NCBI GenBank assembly: GCA_030141605.1
Contig: JAQGDQ010000002.1
Location: 870,001-907,500, forward strand
Length of the DNA: 37,500 bases
Direction of reading: 5' to 3'
Origin: Tubiluchus corallicola
Lineage: Eukaryota > Priapulida > Priapulimorpha > Priapulimorphida > Tubiluchidae
The notes beneath the pieces were generated by a model that saw only the letters and a program-made list of their open reading frames with translations, had not been told where the DNA came from and did no database searches. Both the position numbers and the translations under genes were made by a program. Shown in pieces: positions 1 through 12,314 of the stretch; within the stretch, counting starts at the first letter, position 1, and each line of letters opens with the position of its first letter.

Positions 1-1365
1 TTTTAGGAAACGGCTCCTGAGAAGATGAACATGCTTATACGGTAGCAGTGGTAATCCTGCCATTTTCGGTGATAAAGTTAGCAACGATATCTTTAGGTTT
101 TATTCGACGATATTGTCACTGTAAAGGTACAAATTAATTTATTCCATAAAACCTTTGTAGTAATATGAGACAATTTCCCTATGTTAGAAGTAACCGTAAG
201 TCACAACTTACATCTTAACGAGAAGTCTGAGATGCGGGATAGATAAAAAGGATGTAGCCGATATAGGATGTTATTATCGTCAAGACTTCATCAATTAATG
301 GGGTGCTTTGGTTTGTTAACGATGTGGCTACGGCTAAAAGGAAGATTTAAAATATGTGATGTTAAAGATTGAAGCTACAACGATGAACGATCTAGAGTAG
401 ATATGATGCTTTAAAAGTCGCCTGCGCCATCTGCAGTGCAATAAATAAATCATTGTTATTCCGGAGTTAACCTGCTATATGTACAAAGGACATGCCTGAG
501 TATATTTCGACTAAAAATAATTGCGTAAGCTACCACCAAACAAAGCAGTAAAAACAGCACATAAACGGAGTCATCGGAGAGAAAATTGGACAAATATTAC
601 TGATTCCCGAATACATTTTAAAAAAAGGATTTTTTAAATAACACTTAAATACTAAAGCATCAAAACAGCGCTTAAAATGTTCTTGTTCTCAAAAAGTCAA
701 AACACATGGTTTATTGGCTTAACTAACTATTTGTTCGGTTGGTTAGCAGATACACTGACTGGCCAACTGATTAGCCAGTTTCTGAAATTACTTTTGAGTT
801 GAGAGAGTTTTCGTAAGTCAAACTTTGGTAAGTCAAGTTTTAGTAAGGCTCATAGTAGGGCCTAGAGCAACTTGTATGTTAAGGCATTCAGAAATCGCTT
901 GTGCACAAAACTGTCAGCAAAAGGCTATTGGTTTCTTGAAAAACGAAGAAAATTATAAATATTGCATCCATATCAATACTGCTGGACAAAAACTGCTTCA
1001 CAATAACTCCGAAAAAAAGATAAGACGGTTACGCTGTTTTGACCATTTGCACCAAATATCAAGACTGTTTTATTGGAAAACCTTGTGTTAAGCAAAGTAG
1101 TTAATTATATACTAAAATTACAATAATTGCAGTAAAAATTTAAAAAGAAGTTCACAATATAAGCAACTCCACAAACTGCAACACTTATGCAAACTTGAGG
1201 CACATTCACACATACATGGTGATAGTCTCAAAACAAAGTAAAAATTTCCTACGCAATATCGTTGTAAGGGGTGCTCTATTGTCTAATGTCTGTCTATTGA
1301 TTGATCTGCTGTGTGGATCGACAGTTTTTTCACCATGTAGACGCATGTGAACAGCATGCTGTCAC
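1..1365. other. Gene-free flank, nothing recognised
   Basis: No convincing coding region, RNA gene or transposon was found. The longest open frame, at 825-1091 on the plus strand (88 codons), has no recognisable motif, no codon structure that stands out and no clear splice signals, so it is not called. Around 1350-1363 there is a 12-base perfect palindrome (ACAGCATGCTGT) close to the 3' end of the neighbouring minus-strand gene. Its meaning is unknown. Confidence 0.5.
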
Positions 1366-1385
1366 CGGCGGTGAGTGAACGCACC

Positions 1386-1391
1386 TTTATT
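1386..1391 (-). terminator. Poly(A) signal of the glycine-rich protein gene
   Basis: The minus strand reads AATAAA here, about 170 bases downstream of the stop codon at 1563-1565. It is the first canonical signal after the stop, so a short 3' UTR ending near 1360-1375 is likely. Confidence 0.5.
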
Positions 1392-1562
1392 TATAGAAAC
1401 TTTAATATATGAGGCACATTATGCCCAGGTTTGTGGACAGGTCTACTGAGTTTCCTGTTCACACCGTCAACTTCACGCACACATTACCACGTAAAATTTG
1501 GACTTTGATACCAGTCACTAAAATCAGAGTTTCGAGTAAAATGCCGGGCGATTCGTACCCAT

Positions 1563-2301
1563 CTAATGACCGTACCCACCCCCGTAACCGCTTGGAAATC
1601 CTTTCAAGTTTGCAAGCCCACCAAGCCCTTTGATGTTGCCAAGACCTCCTATCATTCCCAAACTTCCAGATCCCCCACTGCCACCCCCACCATAACCACC
1701 TCCATAACCTCTCTTTGGCATATTTTCCATGGCTGCTTGTCGGTGAAATCCCATGAAATCACGGCTTCTGCCATATCCTCCACCTCCATGTGGATCACCT
1801 CCTCCTCCGTGCGGATCACCACGACCACTACTACTGCTACTGCTGCTATGTGAATAACTTTGGCCACCAGAAGGCGCACTAGGAGCTGCATGGCCACCAC
1901 TAGGAGGACCGTAGACCATTGCTTTCTGAGGCGCTTCTGGTGGAGATGGTGGAGCAGGTGGTGCTGGGGGCGCTTTTCCACCACCACCGCCGCCACCACC
2001 ACCACCATGGTCATCGTCAAATGAGAGCCCTTGATTACTTGAAGAGCTGCTATGCTTTGAATGATAATCATCTTTGTTGTGATAATCGCCTTGGCCGTCA
2101 AAAACACCCTTATCTCCGTGCCATTTCTTAAATCCATTGTCCTGGTATTTCTGTGAGCCGCCGCCATCTTTGTGCTGATTGTGAAACTTGTATTTGCCAT
2201 TACCTTTGCTGAATTGAAATATTCCTTCACCTTTATTTTTTGACACTTTTCCGTTGAGTTGGAGAAATCCTTTGCCACCATTGTCTTCCTTATCTCCTTT
2301 G
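1563..2301 (-). CDS. Glycine-rich protein, exon 3 (terminal)
   Basis: The acceptor TTTTGTAG lies just above 2301, and the frame stays open for 245 codons to a TAG stop at 1563-1565. It begins KGDKEDNGGKG and ends in a Gly/Tyr-rich tail. The Gly run near 1980-2005 is coded by repeated ccn triplets on the plus strand and is likely to vary in length between individuals. Overlapping open frames in other registers are by-products of the simple codon composition. Confidence 0.8.
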
Positions 2302-5020
2302 CTACAAAATAATTATTTTGGGTTTATTTTGTACGTACACTTACCGAATGTTAATAGAAATTTACTAACATAAATTCACAATGAATCAATTGTTTATTTT
2401 TCGCTAAAGTGCCGTTTGTTAAAGTTTCCTGGAGCTTTTTGCTAGTTAACTCATCTTTAAAATGTGCTAGACTATTGGCATGGTGCTCTGGACAGTAAAC
2501 TGCATGGCTTCTTACTGACTAAGTTTGACTTTATTTTTATGTGTTTTTCTATGTGTATGGCAATGAACTCTAGCAGATAGAAACTCACATGCAAAACAGT
2601 TAGCACCATTAGATCTGATTTTTTTTAAACCGCGCGCACATGGTCGGAATTTTGTTGAAAAAATGCCCGGATGCTTCTGTTTAAAAGGAAATATTTATTT
2701 CATGAACCTCCAGTTTTTATAAAATCCAGAATTTGAACCAATAGAGTACCCAGCGCCTTGTGATCAAGAAGGTCCCCCTTTTTGTTAATACTCGTCGGTC
2801 AACCCAACTTCTCAAAACTATTTGCTTCGAATTTTGCGATAAAAAGATAGATAGTAAAGCTCGTTTCTGGTGCTAGCGCCTGATTTAGACCTAGCGGGCA
2901 GACATTTCACAGTTAGGGCACCTTATCATACAAACTAACATGCAAGAAACATACAAGACTAATTAAAAGTGAACTCAAGTGAACGGCAAACCTTATTGTT
3001 ATAATATACAAACAAACCCTTAAACGTAATTTTTTACTTTTTAATACAGCCATGAAACTAATAATTTTATTATTGTTACACTTTAGAAAGGTGTGGAACC
3101 TCTCTTAAGGGACGGGGCACTTGCCCTTTGACCCCTTAATTATAAATCCAACTTAGTGTCTCATGACTTTTGCCAATGTTAAGCTTTACCTGTCGTACGT
3201 CAACATGTGTGCGTATTTTTGCCAGTCATTGTCTGCGTGATACGCTCCCCATTGTGAAGAAGAAGACGGAGCTGAGCTCCCATATCCTTGAGAGAGCACT
3301 GCTGTCGCCTGAAATTGTCAAACATGTTTAAAAACAAAGCTACTTGATAATTAAGAATGAACTTTCAATATTAAACCAGCGTACAAAATATTCTAGTTTA
3401 TGATTTTGCACTTTGCCAATAGATGGAGCCACATCTTTTGCAGGTGACGGAAAAGTGCTGACAATTTTGGATAATGCTATCCACCAAACTAATGTTGAAC
3501 CAATAGAATTTGGTTCAACGAAGACCAACAATCAGTTTTAAGCATAGTCGACGGGAAGCAGTCTTGAGGATGAGAAAAAACTAAGTAATCGAGAAAAAAC
3601 AGGAAGATTCCTGATAAAGTGTTACAGCAGTCACAGAAAACGACCGATAGGGCCTGCTCTACCACTAGGCAAACTAGACAGTTGTTTAGTTAAAGTAACT
3701 CTTTAATTTATAAGTTCGTCTTAGATAATGACGTAGTTACAAAGTATTATATACGTGTAATTGCTTATGTGCACAACATTTTCTGAAGCGAACTTCTTGC
3801 GTAATTTTCACGCAAAAATGTGTGATTCATTCACGCTAACCAGGAACTGTCTTCCTGCAACAAAACACTCTTCTTTCGCTTTATTTTGCTTCTTATGATC
3901 AGTTACATCATTTCAGGCACTACTGGCACGTTACCGTACTTTTGGTAAAATATTTGTATTGTATGCATAAAGTAGCTGCTGAGTAATTTTTACTAGCAGC
4001 AGATCCTTCTGTTAGTAAAACAATTTTTCTTGCGTTAGCATTTATTTAATTGTCGCAGATAAGAAATCAAAGCATTCGAGAGCGTAATACGAGAAACGAA
4101 AGATAAAATAGCCATAAGACAACAAAAAAGTCACTAAGTAGTTGCACCTAGACCAGATGAATGAGAAGATGATGAAACAAGTGAAATGAATGTCGTGAAA
4201 AAGAGGAGTTAGGTTTTTAGGAAGAATAACCGACGGCAGTACGTAGCTGATGAAAACCAAGCAGAAACAGTTTTACAGATGTCCACCCATCCATTCAGTA
4301 TCCATGCTTGACGTGTTTTAATTTAGCCTTTAGTCTGTCCCCCTAATTCCAGATCTCAATTCTTCTGATGGGAAGCTCACAATTTTTTCTGTAATAACTG
4401 TGTACACTGTGCAGTCTCTGCAGTCCTATCCTGTTTGTGCCATAGGATACGCATTTGTTCTAACTACAATCAAAAATTTCCCTGTGAGATGAAAAAAGAA
4501 CTTCTGATACAAATGTATTATGATAAATTACACAGCCTATGAATTTCCAATTCAAATTCGTTTTTCAAGCATAATAAGTTGTCCAAGCGTTGTTACTTTC
4601 ATATACTGAGTATGACAACACAAACGCTGGTTCAGCCAAAAGCCTAGAATAATTATGATCGCAAGAAAGAAGTATGACGTACATTGAGCGCATAATGTAC
4701 CTCAGATGCAAGTTAAACAGCAAATAATAATTGAAGGTGCGCTTTTAAAAATAAGCTATTATTCGATAGTATAATATTGGTTGGTACTTATTACATCGAC
4801 AAATGTCATTTCAGCCTATTGCGCGGTTTTAAAGCTTAAGAACCTATATTATACTATATCATATTATTAAGTTCTACAAGCTTAAGCTATAAGTAAAAAT
4901 GTGAGCCTAGGTATTAAATAAGGTTGACTGTAAGTTACAAGTTTATTTAAGTGTGTAGCGCGAAATCAAAATACTCACCCAGCTAAACAAAACCGAAGAT
5001 ATCAAATACATCCGACTCAT
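1563..5020 (-). CDS. Secreted glycine/serine/histidine-rich protein, three exons
   Basis: Exons join(4979..5020, 3190..3308, 1563..2301) on the minus strand give about 299 residues. The phases agree: exon 1 ends in phase 0, exon 2 ends with AG and exon 3 supplies C to make Ser. Residues 1-20 look like a signal peptide (MSRMYLISSVLF, then a small-residue stretch across the exon 1/2 junction). Then come a Ser/Trp/Tyr-rich head, a Gly/Lys/Phe/His-rich middle (residues about 55-130), a run of ten Gly, a Pro/Ala stretch, Ser runs, two GDPHGGGG units and a Tyr/Gly-rich tail ending GGYGH. No enzyme domain is visible. Such secreted low-complexity proteins occur in shell matrices, mucus, cuticle and silk-like materials; the role here is inferred. 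Exon 3 is firm, exon 2 is good and exon 1 is the least certain. Confidence 0.7.
2302..3189 (-). other. Intron 2 of the glycine-rich gene
   Basis: Bounded by GTAAAG at the 3189 side and TTTTGTAG at the 2302 side. Nothing else recognised inside. Confidence 0.65.
3190..3308 (-). CDS. Glycine-rich protein, exon 2
   Basis: 119 nt with acceptor AATTTCAG and donor GTAAAG, coding 39 residues plus two bases. It starts ATAVLSQGYG, which supplies the end of the signal peptide and a likely cleavage point. It continues with a Ser cluster and a Trp/Tyr/His/Asp-rich segment ending MLTYD. It is called because both splice sites are sound and its phase joins exon 3 with no stop. Confidence 0.65.
3309..4978 (-). 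other. Intron 1 of the glycine-rich gene
   Basis: A 1.67-kb stretch between proposed exons 1 and 2, with donor GTGAGT. No transposon or additional exon was recognised in it. If the exon 1 call is wrong, the true first exon should lie in this stretch or further up to about 10 kb. Confidence 0.5.
4979..5020 (-). CDS. Glycine-rich protein, exon 1 (signal peptide start)
   Basis: ATG at 5020-5018 opens 14 codons, MSRMYLISSVLFSW, followed by the strong donor GTGAGT. Joined to exon 2 (ATAVLSQG) it makes a typical hydrophobic secretion signal with small residues before a likely cleavage site. The choice rests on the fit of phase and hydrophobicity. A different upstream exon remains possible. Confidence 0.5.
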
Positions 5021-5155
5021 CTTTATATTTCACTGCTATTTTTCGGATCACTTTACCCAAAGATATTAATGTGATATCATTCTCAATAGACCATTATTAT
5101 AGGTATTCGCACGCCGCAGCACTATATGAAAAGGTGCATCATTTCCTCATCAAAT

Positions 5156-5162
5156 CTTTATA
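5156..5162 (-). promoter_or_regulatory. Candidate TATA box for the glycine-rich gene
   Basis: The minus strand reads TATAAAG here, about 140 bases above the proposed ATG. Initiation some 30 bases downstream, near 5130, would give a 5' UTR of about 110 bases. TATA-like strings are common in AT-rich DNA, so this is only a candidate. Confidence 0.3.
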
Positions 5163-8100
5163 AGAGTCATTCCTGGCCCCCTGACCTCCTTCAGACGATA
5201 GAACTTTTCCAAACAGACGCCATTGTTTAAATGACAAAATGGATTTTAATTTCGTATTTGTTTAAACTAAATCGGTGGCAAATTTCAAATGCTGTATTAT
5301 CGTTTCTGGTTCAAAACTTTTTGGCACGATAAATCGCTGTAAGACTGATACGAGTCTAGCACTTGATGTGGGAAACACCAGGTTCGACCGAATAAGTATT
5401 TATACCTTCATTCTAAACTTTAAACAGGAATACAGCAGCCTCTTAAGAGCAGCCATGCATTATTATTGTTAGAGCTATGCGATAATTTATAGCGCATGTA
5501 ATACAAGCGTTATAGGTTTGTTAGAGAATATATACCATATAAATTGTCTGTTCAAGTAGCAAAATTGTTAATGATGAGACCCACAATGAGAATTAAGTCT
5601 TAACCGTAAAAGAAGTCATGACCATGGTAAGTCTGAGAAGAGGACTATCTTATGCTTTCAAGAGAATTAAGCCTCTAAGATTTATTCTGATTTACTTTCT
5701 ATTTAATTTCAGAATCGTCTTTCGCCCGGCCTTCCTTTCTTTTTTTAAACATCACCATAATGGTGAGTGTAATAGTGACTGTTGAATTTACTTTTTAATT
5801 TAGTCCCAAACGTTAATTTTGCTGTTTGAGACAGACTGCTCGCCTCATTTACTTCACGTTGCGGAATGCATTCCAGTATTGATTGTCTGGAAAATTTTAC
5901 CATTTAACAGCATTTTACGACTTGTCTATTTCAGTTTTTATTGCTCAAAATCTTCTAAGTTCTTCAATTTTGTTATAACGCTGCAGTTAACCAAATTCGA
6001 CTAATTTCTGTGCAATGTGGAATCAGACTTTAGGGCTGTGTTTCGGATGACGACGTTATATACGGTGTGTGCGCCTTGCGGATCTCTTTAAATTGTGTTT
6101 CGGAATTTATACGCATGTAGTTTTTTTTATTCACAGAATAACTTATTTTTCTTTATTTACTGAAATTAATTGGCTCAAAACAAGGCGGTACCAACCACAG
6201 AAGAACCGTAACGTCGCCCATACAACTAACTATGCATCTAACAAAACCTGGCTTTCATTTGCTACTAAAAGTACCACAAGTACTTAATGTTTAATTACCC
6301 AACTCATTACAGTTTTTGATTTGAAAACTTCTTGCAGTGTTGCGTTGACTCATAGACTCACTCAGAAATAGACTCACATTACCATTGAGTAACTGCTGTG
6401 AAGCCTAACGTTTAGGAAAATATAAAACCATTTTGCCCTGCCAAAAAACTGAAAACGTGATCAGAATGAATATATTTAAGTTAGTAAAACGTCTAATTTG
6501 AAAATGCGCAACTTCTTTCTTCTTGTAAGAAGATAATAGGTCATACGTACTTTGCAATTTTTTTGTTGTTATGATAGTTTTGTTGTTGCAACAAAAATGG
6601 CTACTTCTGTGATAATAATTATTGAAATTATTGGGCCAGCAATATCTAGTGCAGCTTTAATGAGTTGAAAAATGTTTCCGAATTTTTACGAATATTTGTA
6701 AATTTACTGATAAAGCAACAATCGTCATTCTTACCCCTCGTGAATTTCTGTTATTTGTGATATGCAAGGATGCAAGATTTCGTAATTAGCTTACCTATTT
6801 AAACTCCAAGGTAATCTCTCTTTATAACAACCTAGGTTTAAAATCCTGCTCAATCAAAGTGTTTAAATTAGGTTGCGCTACTCATTACTTTAGTTGTTAA
6901 TGCGAGATTGATTAGACGTTAATTTTACATTCATTTGACCAGCAAAGAAAACGGAAAAGCAACCTGAAACAAATCAGTTTGCCCCACATAAGGACCACTA
7001 GATCCACACACTCATGCAAATCCTTCCCTATAACGAAATTACAAAATTAATTCTCCATTTTATGAAAGATGTTTTTCGAGGATAAAGTTGACAAACTAAT
7101 GTGAACTCACCCCATTCTAATATCCCCGTAGGTGTCGCCTTGGGCAGGCGGTTTTCTAAGAAAGCTATGCAAATTTGATAATTTCATTACATTTGCAGGT
7201 ACCTTTTACAACTATTATATTATATTATATATTATATATATTATTTTATACCCTATGCTCATATTATAGTTTTTTTCAAATGCGTATTATGTTATTATTA
7301 TGGTAGACGTCCTGGGACCCTTTGCCCGTTTTGAGAGGCCCATGTTTTACAAGATTCTCTAAATCTATAATTTCCTAGTCGTTTATCTTTGCCTCTCAGA
7401 CGTTTTTTCACTTTTTCAGAAAGTTTGATGTCTGTGGACGCAGGCGCCATGTTAGATTTGTCATAAACTTCAAAATATTTCGCAAAAAACTGACAATCAC
7501 ATGGAACAAATATTACATTTTTAAGTCTTAATAACTTGTGTAAATACAACAGTTAGCTGTGCTTTTATTAATTCGTTTTCATTAATGCACCCTACTCACT
7601 TTCAGTCAAAAATCAGTTGTGTAAATATTACTGGAAAATAATAATCATGAGTATATTACTACAAAACTGTGTCAAACACAAATAGACGTTTAGCTTTCGT
7701 TGGCACGACTTTACACTTGTGGGTGGCTTTCTTATTTTAATAATAATTATAAATTATCAATCATCATAATTAATTCCATTATAAACAATTATTCATAATT
7801 GATGAATGTGTAAAAATATGATGATCATTTTAATATTAATAATCAATAGTAATTTAAAAATTAGATCATATATACAGATTCGTCCATTATAGGTACGTAC
7901 TGTAGTAGTATTAATAATCAGTTCAGTTTGGGCCTACTCTAATTATGCCTCGTCGTAAGAAATAAAAGGAGAGCGTCTGTTTGTCTGCTTGTTCTTCAAA
8001 TCTCTTCAAACATTTCGTCTTATATCTCTGAGCCTGTAGAGCTCATGCAAATCAAATCTTACACGAAATTTCTATATGCGATCTATGAAATTTTCCAAAA

Positions 8101-9434
8101 TTGACCACAGGTGATTTTTTATCTCTGATCGCCAAATAATTTCACCCTCTCTCGTCCCTACCCCCCCCCCCTCTCTCTTTTTACTCACTCAGCATAGAGT
8201 TTTCGAATTTGGACTTCAATATTTAGCATCAGTGCGAGAATATGATACAGTCCATTTATGAAAATCATTGGGCGAATTATAATAAATAAAACAGTCACAG
8301 TTCTGCAGACATCCTATAGTTGTACAGTGATTAACCGTCTCGTTAGTTTGCGTTACTCACAGCATTCTGAGACTTACTCAAGCAGACACCTCATGGTGAC
8401 TTATTATCAATTTAACTGGAGCACAATATTAGAAGTCTACGATGGCTTCATATCATGCTGAACTTGCGCATACCTCAATGAAGCTGCTGACTCAACCTGT
8501 GTGGGAAGCTGGCATGTTTATTTACAAAGCCCCCAGATCGCTGATTCATCATGAATCAGCAATTGTTGATACTTGCCTGTATTTAAACAGTTGACTCGGC
8601 AGTTTATGTCATCATCAGATGAGGAAGTTAATGCATCTGATGATCAGTGCAGTCAGCCATTCACTGCCTTCCACCTGTGCCACACGACTATACAACTGGG
8701 TCTCCAAGCTAAGGTAAAGGTAAAGGCAGGGCTACTTTCAATTAAAACCTCGTTGCTAAAGTTTAGGAAGGTGTCATCTAGTAGAAAAGACGGTTAAAGA
8801 TTATAATATTTTTGTTATTCGATCTCGCAAACAAAAACAAATAATAAATACGGAGTGTTTCAGAAGTCCCCCGTTAACTTGACTTTCAATTTTCTTTGCA
8901 TCCACCCAATCGATCAACGGCGTTCATCTTGTGACTAACTTACTCACTACCACTGAGTTTTTAAGTCATTTTAAAGTTTTGCGCCGTTTTCTTCTGCTGC
9001 TTTGCTGATTAATAAAAATAGGATAGCAAAAATAGTATTAGTAGTAGCAAATCTCCAATAGTTATATATAAAGCAACCGTTACAATATTGTAGCAGTTCT
9101 ACTAGCTAGATTTATGTTGTTGTTATTTAATAAAAGAGGCAAAACTGTTTTATAATACTTACCAAAGTAGACACAACCTCCAAATAACTGAATCTCCGAT
9201 AATACAAATTACTTCCCGTTATCTCTGTTCATATTGTTTTTCATCGTGTAATGAAGTCAGCGTAATCAAATCTTATGAAAAATCGATTTGTCAACGTTTT
9301 CCTTTAAATGCTTAGAAGTGTTAGAGATCCAGATTTTACAAAATTACAGATTAGCAATGCACTGATATATTCCACGCAGTGTTTTGTTTACAAACTCTGA
9401 AACGCTAGTAACACCACAGAATAACTATATATAA
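5163..9434. other. Intergenic, no gene recognised
   Basis: Several open frames of 60-83 codons on both strands carry no known motif and no supporting splice sites. Low-complexity spots are present: alternating TTATA from about 7214 to 7250 and a run of 13 C at 8161-8173 followed by a CT run. No tRNA, rRNA or intact transposon was seen. Confidence 0.5.
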
Positions 9435-9647
9435 AGAACAAGCGGTTACTCCAAGAAATTAGTGAAAAGAAGATCTGGACTCGATCTTAGAAAATATAGT
9501 TTCAGCCAAAAGGTTATTAGTACACGGGACCGGTTAAAAGAGAAAGATGCGAATTCTTTCAGTGTAAATTTTTTCAAGGAATACTTGAAGAAGACTGGGG
9601 GTGCAACACAAAATTGCCCACTCTTACAGGCCCACGCTGATATGTAG
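9435..9647 (+). pseudogene. Dead CR1/L2-type LINE, C-terminal tail of the reverse-transcriptase ORF
   Basis: The plus-strand frame reads YSKKLVKRRSGLDLRKYSFS followed by QKV. This is the signature of the last part of ORF2 in CR1-like non-LTR retrotransposons of invertebrates (usual form: RRSRLDLRKYSFSQRV, then a W-N-LP stretch and VNSFK). Here the W-N-LP part is lost and SVNFFKEYL follows. A stop codon lies directly before the matching stretch and nothing of the polymerase core is present, so this is a short 5'-truncated decayed copy. The match is from memory of the family, not a search. Confidence 0.65.
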
Positions 9648-10673
9648 ATGAAGTTGACAGTCATCAGCAAGTATCAGTAAATTTCAGTAAATGATACGCG
9701 TATTGTTAAGCGTGACTTGGACTTGGTGAGGTGACAGTCACTGTAAAGTCTAATCATTTCACAGCAACAAATTAAAAAAACCATTTTAAATAAATTTGCA
9801 AGTACCGCAATATAGATGTATTTATAGTTATTTCGACCGAAATGCCCTGGCTTAATCTTACAAGTTTCAAAACATCAAAACAATGAAGAGTTAAGAACAA
9901 CATTAAAATATAAACAACTGACAAATTGCATTGCTGATAGATTGCATTGACAGTGCTAACAAGTAACCTGTTTACCTTTAAAATAATATTGGGGAAACTA
10001 AGATAAAATAAGATAATTAGAGCAAAAAATGTTATAGATACAGCTCTAACAGAAAATTGGTAACATGCGTTTGAGTTACACTTTTTACACAATGTCATTA
10101 AACAAATTCAGAAAAGTTATTGTCAGTGGTGCTAATTAAAAATATGTTGGTTAAAAGAGTAACAATACAAACTATTTTGCAGCAAGGTACTACAGGTACT
10201 TATCAAGTATCATTATTTTTTACAACTATCACTAATGTAGCTTACATGGAATGCATTCAGCCCGCATTGGACAACAGCTGTTAGATAAAGAGTTTCTGAA
10301 GTTGTTCACACTCAGAACTCTAGAACGTATTTTCAAAAATGCAAAGATTCTTGTCAATTTCAATGAAAATTTTGGACAAATGACTGGAATTTTTGACATT
10401 TGACTGTAGGAAAACTGCTTCACACAATTAATATGTTCTTAGCTAATTTTTATTAAATTCAGTTAAATCTGACCTGACAAAGTGTTATTAGAAATTCTGA
10501 TGCATTAGGCAAAACTATCACACATGTGCCCAGAACAACATAAATATAATATTTTATAATTCAGCTTAACAATGCTACTAAGCTAATCTTCGAGTTTTCA
10601 TAGTTAAGTCAATCACATTATTTTACTATGCAATGTGCAGTATTATTTGAAGCCTATGACACATTAAAAAAAC
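9648..10673. other. Intergenic, no gene recognised
   Basis: AT-rich sequence between the LINE fragment and the likely 3' end of CPT1. The open frame at 9772-10098 on the minus strand (108 codons) is hydrophobic but shows no family resemblance and is not called. Confidence 0.45.
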
Positions 10674-10713
10674 TTTATTTATTAACTATGCACCTATTTA
10701 TTTCACATTTATT
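10674..10713 (-). terminator. CPT1: Cluster of poly(A) signals, likely 3' end of CPT1
   Basis: Four AATAAA hexamers on the minus strand (10674-10679, 10678-10683, 10697-10702, 10708-10713) fall within 40 bases. They are the first canonical signals I found downstream of the CPT1 stop at 12237-12239, implying a 3' UTR of about 1.55 kb. An earlier non-canonical site cannot be excluded. Confidence 0.4.
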
Positions 10714-11069
10714 TGAGCAAAATAATTAAAAATATAACTTTATAATACATTGGAAAGCAATAACACTTTACATGTACTTGAAGCATGTACTTTAAATTTG
10801 GTCATGTACCTATTTTCGAAATTTGGTGTATCTAAGTAATCCACAATTTCTCACAATTTCTTGTTGCAGTATGCTTAATAACTTTTGTTTAGCACTAATT
10901 CGCAAAGGAAAAGACAACAATTCTTCCTAAAAAGAGCTAAGTACTCAGTACAGCATTCAAAAACAGACGTATTATCACAACAATAATGAATATGTCAGTA
11001 AAAAGCAGATTACTAAATGCAAGGCTTGAGATGTGGAATGTTGGGAATAAGCTGAGGTCTAACATCAGG

Positions 11070-11285
11070 TAGCATCTGCCTAGTACAAGACAGTTCCAAA
11101 GTGGAATTTTAAAAAAATTACAAGTTACATTTACCTAGAACAGGGCAGTTTCAACATGGAATTCTAAAAGATTACAGGTAGAACCTACCTAGTACAAGGC
11201 AATTCTGAAGTGGAATTCTAAAAAAATACAAATAGCATCTACCTAATACAAGGTAGTTCTAAAGTGGAATTCTAAAAAATTATAT
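11070..11285. repeat. Four tandem copies of a 54-55 bp unit
   Basis: Diverged units recur with the core CCTAGTACAAG...GTGGAATTCTAAAA. The CCTA marks lie at 11079, 11134, 11188 and 11242, so the period is 54-55. The array lies in the predicted 3' UTR of CPT1. The copies differ at many places, so it is not a recent expansion. Confidence 0.75.
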
Positions 11286-12236
11286 GCTCAAAGGTGAGCA
11301 AATTGAATTCGGAATACACAGCAAATCATCGAGTGTAAGTGCTAATCACAAAATTACTTTTTATCAACATTTTTGAAAATTAGTTCATTAATATGACAGC
11401 TAAGTTTTTCGAATACTTTTTAAATTACTTAGTTAAATATAATAAGATAAGCATTTAGTAGTAATACAAGTTATTAGTATACCCAAAGCTCATCAAATAT
11501 GCAAATAAATCTTAACAGCAGTGAGTGTCGAATGTTTACGTATAAGCATACACTATACCACACCAGTATAGAATTTTTTACCTCTTTTTGAAAGTTTGCA
11601 GTTTTTACTGTAGCATAACTAGTATATCATTTTCATTATGTAAAATATGATGCCATAAAGTTTTTGACTAAAATAATGTGTAAAGTTTTGTAAAGAAGTG
11701 CTGTGCTGAAAACATTCATACAAATGTGCCAAGTGCAGCTAAAACATAACACACTATTTCTAAATATTTAAAACGTTTCATCACAATACATCACAGCATG
11801 ACTATGTAAAGTAAACCTCTTCACTGTCCCTGCCATACTCCCTGACATATAAACAAACTGTGTGATTGTTCACAATAACTTATATATATTAAAAACATTA
11901 CTAGTGATGTGATATTAAAAGACAATCTATAAATGCAATCTTTTAAAATATGTGTGCAACAAAGTGCAACAAACCCTCAAATGAAGGAGCCCAACCCTAT
12001 AAGACAATCCAGCTTTTATACCAGTATCAGTTTAAATAAACCAGGCAATTAGTTCTTTGCATTTTGTGCCCTTTCTTAATTAGTGATAAGCTGAGAAATG
12101 GAGATCATTCGTTCTTGTGCACTGCCTGCTTAAAATTCTTGTAATTGTTTCCCATCGAGCCAGACTCATCCAGTGCAGTTACACTAATGGAGACAATGCC
12201 AAGGTGCAGATAACGGCAACAGTAGTAGCTACTTTG

Positions 12237-12314
12237 TTAAATTTTCGCTGATTCATGCAAGGTTCTCATATCGCGCATAGCTTTCTCGATACCAGCTCTG
12301 AAACGTGTTGCATC
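12237..12314 (-). CDS. CPT1: CPT1 exon 17 (last)
   Basis: Residues 744-768 ([20 protein letters not shown], then ESAKI) and a TAA stop at 12239-12237. The acceptor is TTTTCAG. It corresponds to the final helix of CPT1 (vertebrate form: HRFGRHLKEAMTDI). Confidence 0.9.
   Translation of the reverse strand, partial: DATRFRAGIEKAMRDMRTLHESAKI

Noticed and set aside
825-1091. 88-codon plus-strand open frame
   Set aside because: No motif, signal peptide, splice signal or homologue that I recognise. Length is within chance expectation for 37 kb.
1652-2281. 209-codon minus-strand frame overlapping the glycine-rich exon
   Set aside because: It is a shifted register of the same low-complexity exon. 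Only the glycine-rich frame joins exon 2 in phase.
7298-7549. 83-codon minus-strand frame with a Lys/Arg-rich centre
   Set aside because: No family signal and no flanking exons in a matching phase. Could be part of an unknown repeat.
9446-9670. 74-codon minus-strand frame
   Set aside because: Antisense shadow of the dead LINE fragment on the plus strand.
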